Source: Spirochaetales bacterium (GTDB lineage Bacteria; Spirochaetota; Spirochaetia; ARS1246). From it: a DNA stretch of 5,017 bases. A program made the translations under genes and the position numbers. Under the pieces are notes generated by a model, which worked only from the letters and a program-made list of their open reading frames with translations, did no database searches and was not told where the DNA came from. The first letter of the stretch is position 1. The number at the start of each line of letters is the position of its first letter. This document shows, piece after piece, positions 1-5,017 of this stretch. The stretch lies in the NCBI GenBank assembly GCA_016930115.1, contig JAFGHN010000001.1, forward strand, positions 1-5,017, written 5' to 3'.

Positions 1-28
1 GCCCAAGCCGTTCCGTAACGCCCGGCGG

Positions 29-57
29 TTGACAATCATTTGTACGGTTCATACTGT
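29..57 (+). promoter_or_regulatory. Sigma70-type promoter for the PBP1A-gcvH-parB-like cluster
   Basis: A perfect -35 hexamer TTGACA lies at 29-34. After a 17 bp spacer comes TACTGT at 52-57, which keeps the T, A and final T most important in a -10 box. The predicted transcription start, 6-7 bases after the -10, is about 63-64, on the A of the PBP start codon. The promoter would therefore produce an mRNA with essentially no 5' leader. No other promoter-like site is evident in the gaps downstream, so it probably drives all three + strand genes. The boxes are seen in the sequence; activity is inferred. Confidence 0.6.
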
Positions 58-62
58 AAGCT

Positions 63-2567
63 ATGGCATTACCTCGCAATCTGCGCGTTTTTCTTGAAGT
101 CTTGCTCGTCATATGCGTCGTTATCGCCCTGGGCACCGGTATTGCCCTCGGTATTGCCCTCGGCTCGACAAGAAACCTGCAAATTACCGGACAAATCGGT
201 GAAACCCAACTTGCTTTGCCGTCTCAAATACTGGACAGAAACGGCAAATTGATTACCGAATACTTCGCGGAAGAAAAACGTAATATCATCTCAATTAACG
301 AGGTGCCGCGTCATCTTATCTACGCCGTCATCGCCGCCGAGGACAAGAACTTCTTCAGCCACAACGGTTTTGATCTCTCCGGCTTCTTCCGTGCGCTGTG
401 GAACAATCTTCGCGGCACCTATTTTTCGGGTGCATCTTCGATAACCCAGCAGGTCGCCGGCGAGCTCTATGCGGACAGGTCTGAGATAACAATCAAGAGA
501 AAACTCGTTGAGCTCTGGTACGCGTACCAGATGGAGCACAAGCTGACAAAATACCAGATCCTCGAGCTCTATCTGAATACGGTCTACCTGGGGCATAACA
601 CCCATGGCATCGAGGCGGCTTCCCAGTTCTACTTTGGCCACTCGGTACGCGAACTGACTCTGGCGGAATCGGCGATACTCGTGGTCCAGGTCAGAAGCCC
701 CGCCAGGTATTCGATGATCAACCATCCAAATGACGCGAAAGAGCGGCAGTGGACCGTGCTCGAGCAGATGATCAAGCAGGGCTACGTGACTCGCGAGGAA
801 GCCAAAGCGTCCTTTGACGTATTCTGGGAAAGGTACGATGTTACGCGCTCCAATACATCCACGGCATACTTCGAAAACGAGAGCAGGGCACCGTATTTTT
901 CAGAGTACGTGCGGTTGGAGATCGAAGACATACTCTACGGCTCGCTTGTAGACATAAACCGGGAGGGCTTTGTCATACACACAACTCTCGATCTCGACAT
1001 CCAGCAAACCGCCGAAAGGCAGATGTCGCGCGGCACAAGAGAGATAAATCAAAAATACCAGATGGATACTGCCGAAAGGCTAGAGGAGGCAGACCGGCTA
1101 TTTCTGCCGCTTGTGGACGCTCTGGCACTCTTGCTCGATATCGATCGGCTCCACATCGCCGATTCGAAGCAACGAAGGGACGCCCAACGGTACTTCAACG
1201 CCAACTTAAGCCCGGTGTTGATCGCGACGGCTCTTCTCATCGGTTCGGATACCATGGTCGATCTTACCGACCTCGCCTTGCGGCAAGCCGAGTCGACGAC
1301 GAAGAGGACCACCGTTGAGGGAGCGCTTATCACCCTCGAGAACGCGACCGGACACATCCTTGCGATGGTGGGCGGTAGCGAGTTCAAGACAAAGAATTTC
1401 AACCGGGCGGTATCGGCCACGGTCCAGCCGGGCTCCGCTTTCAAACCGCTCTACTATTCGGCGGCGGTATCCTCAAGGATAATCACACCGGCGACGATGA
1501 TCATGGACTCCCCCGTTATATTTTTCAATCCTGACGGCACCCCCTATGAGCCCAAAAACTTCCTGGGAACCTGGTCCGGACCGGTGAGAGCCCGATACGC
1601 CCTTGCAAACTCGATGAATGTTCCTTCAACAAAAGTCCTCGACGCAATCGGGTTCGATATGGCTATCAACCGGGCCTCCAGGCTGCTTGGAATGTACGAT
1701 CAAAGGAATGATGAGAAGTTGTTTCCCCGGAAGTATCCCCTTGCCCTTGGCGTGGTGAGCGTCGCCCCGATCAACATGGCGAGGGCCTTCGCAACTTTCC
1801 CCAACCAGGGTAGAGAAGTGGAGCCTATTGCAATACGTTATATCGAAGACCGCAAAGGAAATATCAGGTACGAATACGAGAAGGAGAAGATCAAGGAACG
1901 GCAGCGTAGGAGCGAAGAAGAACTGCAAATCATGACGCCCCAGGAAGCCTACATCATGGTATCGATGCTCGAATCCACCGTGCAGTACGGGACACTGGCA
2001 AATCGCCGCATCATGGTAGGAGGTTTTGACGGTATGCCGATGGCAGGGAAAACCGGTACCACGGATAACTGGGCGAATGCCTGGACGATCGGCTTCTCGC
2101 CGTACATGACCACCGCAGTCTGGTTTGGATTTGATATGCCGGGAGAATCACTCGGCAGAAACCAGACAGGCGCCACCGCAGCGGGGCCGATTTGGGCGTG
2201 GTATATGAAGGAGATTCATACCGATCTCCCCCCGAAAGAGTTCATTCGTCCGGAAACCGGCCTCATCGAACGCAAAGTGTGTGCGGTTTCCGGGAAGCTT
2301 CTCACCAACGCCTGCAATGAGGGGTCAATAGATGAAATATTCCTCGCAGGCACGCAACCCGAGCAATTCTGTGACTATCATATTGCGAAGGAAAAGCGCA
2401 ATGAAAAGATAGTAACCCGCATCAAGGACAGGTTGTTCCTGGGGGGTGTGACAACCGGCCTGGGTATCGATCTTCAAACTGAGGATTTTGACTTGCTTGG
2501 ATCCGACGAGCCGGATTCGCCGCGACGGACGACGGGCACCCAGGCCGGAAATCCGCTCTTGGACTGA
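63..2567 (+). CDS. mrcA: Class A penicillin-binding protein, PBP1A type (bifunctional transglycosylase/transpeptidase)
   Basis: This enzyme polymerises lipid II into glycan strands and cross-links their peptides, acting outside the cytoplasmic membrane to which it is anchored. The 834 residues are normal for the family. Residues 9-34 form one hydrophobic signal anchor after a short N-terminus with two arginines. The GT51 glycosyltransferase domain follows: EDKNFFSHNGFD at 93-104 (catalytic Glu93), GASSITQQVA at 123-132, RKLVE at 146-150, KYQILELYLN at 163-172, and RSPARYS near 211-217. The transpeptidase domain has SAFK at 458-461 (acylated Ser458), SMN at 517-519 and KTGTT at 663-667, so both activities look intact. 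The tail has the PBP1A-like pattern of spaced cysteines (C740, C751, C770). About 100 residues, much of them helix-like, separate the TTLDLDIQQ linker (307-315) from the transpeptidase core. ATG 63 is the most upstream possible start because an in-frame TAA lies at 57-59. It has no clear Shine-Dalgarno. The gene leads an apparent operon with gcvH 18 bp downstream. Confidence 0.96.
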   Translation: MALPRNLRVFLEVLLVICVVIALGTGIALGIALGSTRNLQITGQIGETQLALPSQILDRNGKLITEYFAEEKRNIISINEVPRHLIYAVIAAEDKNFFSHNGFDLSGFFRALWNNLRGTYFSGASSITQQVAGELYADRSEITIKRKLVELWYAYQMEHKLTKYQILELYLNTVYLGHNTHGIEAASQFYFGHSVRELTLAESAILVVQVRSPARYSMINHPNDAKERQWTVLEQMIKQGYVTREEAKASFDVFWERYDVTRSNTSTAYFENESRAPYFSEYVRLEIEDILYGSLVDINREGFVIHTTLDLDIQQTAERQMSRGTREINQKYQMDTAERLEEADRLFLPLVDALALLLDIDRLHIADSKQRRDAQRYFNANLSPVLIATALLIGSDTMVDLTDLALRQAESTTKRTTVEGALITLENATGHILAMVGGSEFKTKNFNRAVSATVQPGSAFKPLYYSAAVSSRIITPATMIMDSPVIFFNPDGTPYEPKNFLGTWSGPVRARYALANSMNVPSTKVLDAIGFDMAINRASRLLGMYDQRNDEKLFPRKYPLALGVVSVAPINMARAFATFPNQGREVEPIAIRYIEDRKGNIRYEYEKEKIKERQRRSEEELQIMTPQEAYIMVSMLESTVQYGTLANRRIMVGGFDGMPMAGKTGTTDNWANAWTIGFSPYMTTAVWFGFDMPGESLGRNQTGATAAGPIWAWYMKEIHTDLPPKEFIRPETGLIERKVCAVSGKLLTNACNEGSIDEIFLAGTQPEQFCDYHIAKEKRNEKIVTRIKDRLFLGGVTTGLGIDLQTEDFDLLGSDEPDSPRRTTGTQAGNPLLD
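137..163 (+). repeat. 12-bp tandem repeat inside the PBP membrane anchor
   Basis: The 12-base unit GGTATTGCCCTC occurs twice head to tail at 138-149 and 150-161, and the match extends one base left and two bases right. It encodes G-I-A-L twice within the transmembrane segment; a diverged IALG just upstream (residues 21-24) makes a third copy at protein level. Because 12 is a multiple of 3, gain or loss of a unit would lengthen or shorten the anchor by four residues without breaking the frame. It may simply reflect low-complexity hydrophobic sequence. Confidence 0.85.
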
Positions 2568-2574
2568 TGCAAAC

Positions 2575-2580
2575 GGAGGT
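2575..2580 (+). promoter_or_regulatory. Ribosome binding site of gcvH
   Basis: GGAGGT lies five bases before ATG 2586 and is a near-perfect Shine-Dalgarno. It confirms the gcvH start. The first gene of the cluster lacks such a site. Confidence 0.85.
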
Positions 2581-2585
2581 CAATC

Positions 2586-2957
2586 ATGCTGTATTCCAGG
2601 GAACATGTGTGGGTAAAGGAAGAAAAGGGAACGGTCCGCATCGGCCTATCAGATTTCGCGCAGACAGAACTGGGAGAACTGACTTTTATCGAATTGCCTG
2701 AACCGGGAAGCCATTTCGCCCGTTCACAGGTGATATGCTCCATCGACTCATTGAAGGCCGCGAGCGACATCTACGCCCCCCTGTCCGGCACTGTGGAATC
2801 GGTGAACGCATCCTTGAACGATACCGAAGGCGCCTCGCTGATCAATCGCGACCCTCTGGGCGCCGGCTGGATTCTCACGATGAAACCGGATGACGATAAT
2901 TACAGAAAAGATCTACTTTCGCCCGAAGATTACAGGAAGTACACCGGCAGTGAATAG
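2586..2957 (+). CDS. gcvH: Glycine cleavage system H protein (lipoyl carrier)
   Basis: The H protein carries a lipoyl arm on a lysine and shuttles the aminomethyl group between the P, T and L proteins of the cytoplasmic glycine cleavage complex. The 123 residues match a typical bacterial GcvH. Family signatures are HVWVKEEKG near 7-15, GLSDFAQTELGEL at 20-32, and the lipoylation loop SLKAASDIYAPLSG at 55-68 with the acceptor Lys57. DPLGAGWIL at 89-97 and the closing LLSPEDY at 110-116 are also typical. The start has a strong ribosome site. It sits 18 bp after the PBP gene and its last 8 bp overlap the next gene, so it is the middle gene of the cluster. No gcvT, gcvP, lipoate ligase or lipoyl synthase is visible here, so the window does not show whether it serves glycine cleavage or another lipoyl-dependent role. 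The family is certain; the role in this operon is not. Confidence 0.95.
   Translation: MLYSREHVWVKEEKGTVRIGLSDFAQTELGELTFIELPEPGSHFARSQVICSIDSLKAASDIYAPLSGTVESVNASLNDTEGASLINRDPLGAGWILTMKPDDDNYRKDLLSPEDYRKYTGSE
2934..2939 (+). promoter_or_regulatory. Likely ribosome binding site of the ParB-like gene
   Basis: AGGAAG lies ten bases before GTG 2950, inside the end of gcvH. It is the only reasonable Shine-Dalgarno near the candidate starts: ATG 2890 and ATG 2968 have none. It supports GTG 2950 and suggests translational coupling to gcvH. Confidence 0.5.
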
Positions 2958-3366
2958 AAAAACCCAAATGCCCGTTGCAGACATCGTCTTGAACTATCGC
3001 GTGAGAAAGAATCTCGGCGACATCAGTACGCTCATGCAAAGCATGCAGAAGCATGGGCTCCTGAATCCTATAACAGTCACCCCAAAGGGGGAATTGATTG
3101 CCGGCCATCGCAGGCTCGAGAGTGCGAAACAACTCGGGTGGCAGTACATCGATGTGTTGGTCGTCGACGACCAGAGCGAGATAGACAGGCTCGAAATGGA
3201 GATAGAAGAAAACGTGTACCGAAAAGCCTTGAGCTCCGATGAGCTTGCCGACGCCTACAGACGGCTGGAAAAGATGAAAAACCCGGGTTTCTTCAGGAAG
3301 CTGTTTCATCGGATCCGTAATTTCTTCAAGAAGCTGTTCGGCCGCGGCCCGCGGAAAGCGTACTGA
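2950..3366 (+). CDS. Small ParB-like N-terminal-domain protein with cationic amphipathic C-terminal helix
   Basis: The 138 residues (from GTG 2950) start with a ParB/Srx-type fold. MPVADIVLNYRVRKN at 7-21 and LLNPITV at 37-43 are followed by AGHRRLESAKQLGW at 51-64, which corresponds to the GxRR motif of ParB CTP-binding domains. EENVYRKALSSDELADAYRRL at 86-106 corresponds to the ENxxR motif and the helix after it. In ParB proteins these two motifs hold CTP. The chain then ends where ParB would have its helix-turn-helix and dimer domains. Instead, residues 114-132 form a strongly basic amphipathic helix with Phe, Leu and Ile on one face and Arg and Lys on the other, built on an 11-residue repeat. 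No signal peptide or transmembrane segment is present. The start is chosen over ATG 2890, which would overlap gcvH by 68 bp and lacks a ribosome site; ATG 2968 is possible too. It overlaps gcvH by 8 bp in a different frame, implying coupled translation. I do not recognise a named family. Chromosome-segregation ParB is unlikely without the DNA-binding domain and without parA nearby. Membrane or nucleic-acid binding by the tail is inference. Confidence 0.85.
   Translation: MNRKTQMPVADIVLNYRVRKNLGDISTLMQSMQKHGLLNPITVTPKGELIAGHRRLESAKQLGWQYIDVLVVDDQSEIDRLEMEIEENVYRKALSSDELADAYRRLEKMKNPGFFRKLFHRIRNFFKKLFGRGPRKAY
3289..3354 (+). repeat. 33-bp imperfect tandem repeat encoding an 11-residue amphipathic unit
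   Basis: Two adjacent 33-base units, 3289-3321 and 3322-3354, encode FFRKLFHRIRN and FFKKLFGRGPR. The first 17 bases agree except at one position (AGG versus AAG codon); the remainder has drifted. An 11-residue period places the Phe, Leu and Ile residues along one helical face with Arg and Lys on the other, as in some membrane-surface-binding helices. The repeat is seen directly; origin by tandem duplication is inferred. Confidence 0.75.
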
Positions 3367-3381
3367 TATCAATCCCGGCGG

Positions 3382-4962
3382 CTATATGTCCCAGATCTCT
3401 TCAAATCGATGCGGCCGCTCGCAATAGATGCACACAAAGGTTGTGCCGTCGGCACGCCTGAACTCGGGCAAGACGTGCTGATGATGCGCCGGAAAAGAGA
3501 CGCAGTTATCGTTCTTGCAGGAAATCTGCGCGAAATTGTATAACCGGGGCGGCATGTGCAGCCGGTATTTGCTCCGTACCTGCTTTTCCTTGATGATATT
3601 CAGCGTGCATCCCGGCGCAATCGCCCCCAGCATCTTTATCTGACTTTCGTCGAAAGCGAGTATGTCGGGTAGTGATATCAATCCCTTATACAAACTCGGG
3701 TCGTTGGTATGGTAGACGCCGTGAGAGCTCCTGCAATCGAGCCGCATGATCCGCCTGATCTGATCGATCTGCGTCCAGATGCTCCCGATATCCCTGCCCT
3801 TTCCGATATGGTCGATCACAATTCCGTTATCAACCGGTTTTATTCCCACCTTGTATTCCGGTTTCTTGCCTCTCTTCACCGGCACCTCTTCTATGTACTC
3901 CTCCGGCGGTTCGCTGAAGTCCCGGTGCTCCCCGGCAAAATCGTCCCCAAGCAATCCAGATAGCATTCCTATTTCAACAATGCGGGTGAAATATCCGTTT
4001 ATAGACTGTTCGTCCCAGGCTGCGAAAGGAGTCGTGTCAAGAAACGAAGGGATTGTCGGATGCTCGCGGTGTCGCGGGAGCGGGTGATAGAACTTGGTTC
4101 CTTCAGGTACCTTGGAGAGAAAATCGCGTGAGAATGTAACGGAGTTTCTCAGGTGGTCCGCCTTTTCCAACACCTGCTCGCCCATCCGTTCGAGTTGCAG
4201 GCGTGTAAAATACCAGATATCAGCCACCTTTTTTTGAGCAAGATAACTTTCTATCGAAGGGAATACGCGAATCGCGAATCCGCTTTCTTTCATCCTTTCA
4301 ACATAATAGTCAGGCATCGCAAGCTCGGGAGGAGCGACAAGGTCGACCTCCACATTCCTGAAAATGCGTAATCCGTCGGCTTTTGAATGGACGGTTCTCC
4401 CGTGAAGCAGGTCTCCCACAACGGCGATGTGCACGTGATCACGGTTCCATCCTTTCTTTTCAAGAAAGGTGTACTCATCGAGAAATTCCTGGGTCGGATG
4501 CTCGTGTCGGCCGTCTCCGCCATTAATGAAGGACGGACGGGGATACCCCAACCGCTCTGCGTAGGACGCAAGGGCAAGATCAAGCCACCGGCAAACCCCT
4601 TCGAGCTTAGATCGGACAACAAAGATCGATCGTGCGCCGTACCCGAAGAGCATCTTCACTGTGTCTGTGATGCTTTCTTTCTTTGTGGTTATCGACGACG
4701 TGCCGGCATCGAAATTGTTCACTCTGACGCCGTGGAATTTGGCGGCGTTCCTGAAAGATTCCTTTGTTCTTGTAGAGTCTTCAAGAAACAGCAGATAGAA
4801 TCCCAGGTCCCTGTCATCCGTCCTGAATCGCGCCGTATCCGCCCCGGATGCGATTGCCTCTTTGAGCTCGCGGGTTTTCCGGTACAGATATACCTGCTCG
4901 TCAAGGGAAAGGTCGTTTACTACGGTTATGCTTCTCCCTGAGAACGGCCCGGATAAACGCAT
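3382..4962 (-). CDS. pyrBI: Fused aspartate carbamoyltransferase, catalytic PyrB plus regulatory PyrI
   Basis: ATCase joins carbamoyl phosphate and aspartate to give carbamoyl aspartate, the first committed step of cytoplasmic pyrimidine synthesis. The 526-residue chain has a catalytic part (about 1-340) with STRT at 63-66 (carbamoyl-phosphate site), the KK pair at 94-95, HPTQ at 155-158, GDLLHGRTVHS at 183-193, TRLQ at 253-256 (aspartate-binding Arg/Gln) and HPLPR at 293-297. A charged linker (about 340-370) leads to a PyrI-like part: GIVIDHI at 380-386, then four zinc cysteines C482, C487, C511, C514 spaced C-x4-C and C-x2-C as in PyrI. All key residues are present, so a zinc-structured, possibly nucleotide-regulated enzyme is expected. 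Such fusions are known from Thermotoga maritima and Treponema. A segment between about 118 and 150 is longer than in E. coli PyrB. ATG 4962 is chosen because GGAGG lies six bases before it; GTG 4980 would put that site inside the gene. It converges on the ParB-like gene, 15 bp away. Confidence 0.96.
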   Translation of the reverse strand: MRLSGPFSGRSITVVNDLSLDEQVYLYRKTRELKEAIASGADTARFRTDDRDLGFYLLFLEDSTRTKESFRNAAKFHGVRVNNFDAGTSSITTKKESITDTVKMLFGYGARSIFVVRSKLEGVCRWLDLALASYAERLGYPRPSFINGGDGRHEHPTQEFLDEYTFLEKKGWNRDHVHIAVVGDLLHGRTVHSKADGLRIFRNVEVDLVAPPELAMPDYYVERMKESGFAIRVFPSIESYLAQKKVADIWYFTRLQLERMGEQVLEKADHLRNSVTFSRDFLSKVPEGTKFYHPLPRHREHPTIPSFLDTTPFAAWDEQSINGYFTRIVEIGMLSGLLGDDFAGEHRDFSEPPEEYIEEVPVKRGKKPEYKVGIKPVDNGIVIDHIGKGRDIGSIWTQIDQIRRIMRLDCRSSHGVYHTNDPSLYKGLISLPDILAFDESQIKMLGAIAPGCTLNIIKEKQVRSKYRLHMPPRLYNFAQISCKNDNCVSFPAHHQHVLPEFRRADGTTFVCIYCERPHRFEEIWDI

Positions 4963-4968
4963 CTGGTG

Positions 4969-4973
4969 CCTCC
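4969..4973 (-). promoter_or_regulatory. Ribosome binding site of pyrBI
   Basis: On the - strand GGAGG lies six bases before ATG 4962. This decides the start against the in-frame GTG at 4980, which lies upstream of the site. Confidence 0.8.
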
Positions 4974-4979
4974 GTTTCA

Positions 4980-5015
4980 CTATCGCACGGTTTGACTGTC
5001 CGTCAGGTCGGCGGT
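4980..5015 (-). CDS. Possible C-terminal end of an upstream gene (partial)
   Basis: On the - strand a frame stays open from the window edge to TAG at 4982-4980, followed at once by an in-frame TGA (4979-4977). It would end in TADLTDSQTVR, 17 bases before the pyrBI start. If real, pyrBI is a downstream gene of an operon and its promoter lies outside the window. Eleven codons are too few to identify a product, and an open frame of this length is expected by chance. The region could equally be the pyrBI leader. Confidence 0.2.
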   Translation of the reverse strand, partial: TADLTDSQTVR

Positions 5016-5017
5016 CA

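Noticed and set aside
1..18. Possible tail of an upstream + strand gene ending at TAA 16-18
   Set aside because: Five codons are no evidence for a gene.
1..39. Possible divergent gene on the - strand starting at ATG 39 (MIVNRRALRNGLG, running off the window)
   Set aside because: No ribosome site precedes it, only 13 codons are visible, and it overlaps the -35 box of the + strand promoter.
2890..2949. ATG 2890 as the start of the ParB-like gene (20 extra residues)
   Set aside because: It would overlap gcvH by 68 bp, has no ribosome site, and the extra residues lie before the first ParB-like motif. GTG 2950 has AGGAAG upstream and only 8 bp of overlap.
2875..3372. 165-residue open frame on the - strand opposite the ParB-like gene
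   Set aside because: It starts with TTG, has no recognisable motif, and lies antisense to genes with clear family motifs; it is a shadow of their codon use.
3364..3685. 13-bp direct repeat TGATATCAATCCC at 3364-3376 and 3673-3685
   Set aside because: There are only two copies, one across a stop codon and one inside pyrBI, with no shared flanks or mobile-element features. It is probably chance.
4387..4941. 184-residue open frame on the + strand inside pyrBI
   Set aside because: It is antisense to a fully conserved enzyme, shows no domain, and reads as a mirror of pyrBI codons.
4963..4980. GTG 4980 as the start of pyrBI
   Set aside because: The strong GGAGG at 4969-4973 would fall inside the gene, and it is ideally placed for ATG 4962.
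4979..5005. Weak promoter-like boxes on the - strand (CTGACG, 16 bp, GATAGT) ahead of pyrBI
   Set aside because: The implied transcription start falls inside the ribosome site, so the mRNA would lose it. The boxes are weak matches.

Overview
The window holds four complete genes and has almost no non-coding DNA. Three lie on the + strand as a tight cluster: a class A penicillin-binding protein of the PBP1A type (63-2567), a glycine cleavage H protein (2586-2957) and a small ParB-like protein (best start GTG 2950, ending 3366). They are 18 bp apart and then overlapping by 8 bp, so they read as one operon. On the - strand, converging on them with 15 bp between stop codons, is a fused aspartate carbamoyltransferase carrying catalytic (PyrB) and zinc-binding regulatory (PyrI) parts in one chain (3382-4962).

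The organism looks like a diderm or cell-wall-bearing bacterium with moderate GC. The PyrB-PyrI fusion is an established arrangement in Treponema and Thermotoga. Together with the style of the PBP1A protein, it makes a spirochaete (Treponema/Spirochaeta-like) my leading guess. This is inference from two proteins, not a placement.

Region by region: 1-62 carries a strong-looking sigma70-type promoter (TTGACA, 17 bp spacer, TACTGT). Its expected start of transcription falls on or beside the ATG of the PBP gene, so that mRNA may be leaderless. 63-2567 encodes a membrane-anchored bifunctional peptidoglycan synthase. 2586-2957 encodes a lipoyl-carrier H protein with no other glycine-cleavage gene in view. 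2950-3366 encodes a ParB N-terminal fold with both CTP-site-like motifs, no helix-turn-helix DNA-binding domain, and a strongly cationic, amphipathic C-terminal helix made of an 11-residue repeat. 3382-4962 (-) encodes the ATCase for the first committed step of pyrimidine synthesis. The last ~35 bp may hold the tail of another - strand gene just upstream of it.

The part that deserves most attention is the ParB-like protein. By its visible features it could be a nucleotide-gated, membrane-binding protein encoded with a cell-wall synthase. That function is a hypothesis. The PBP, GcvH and ATCase assignments rest on clear motifs.
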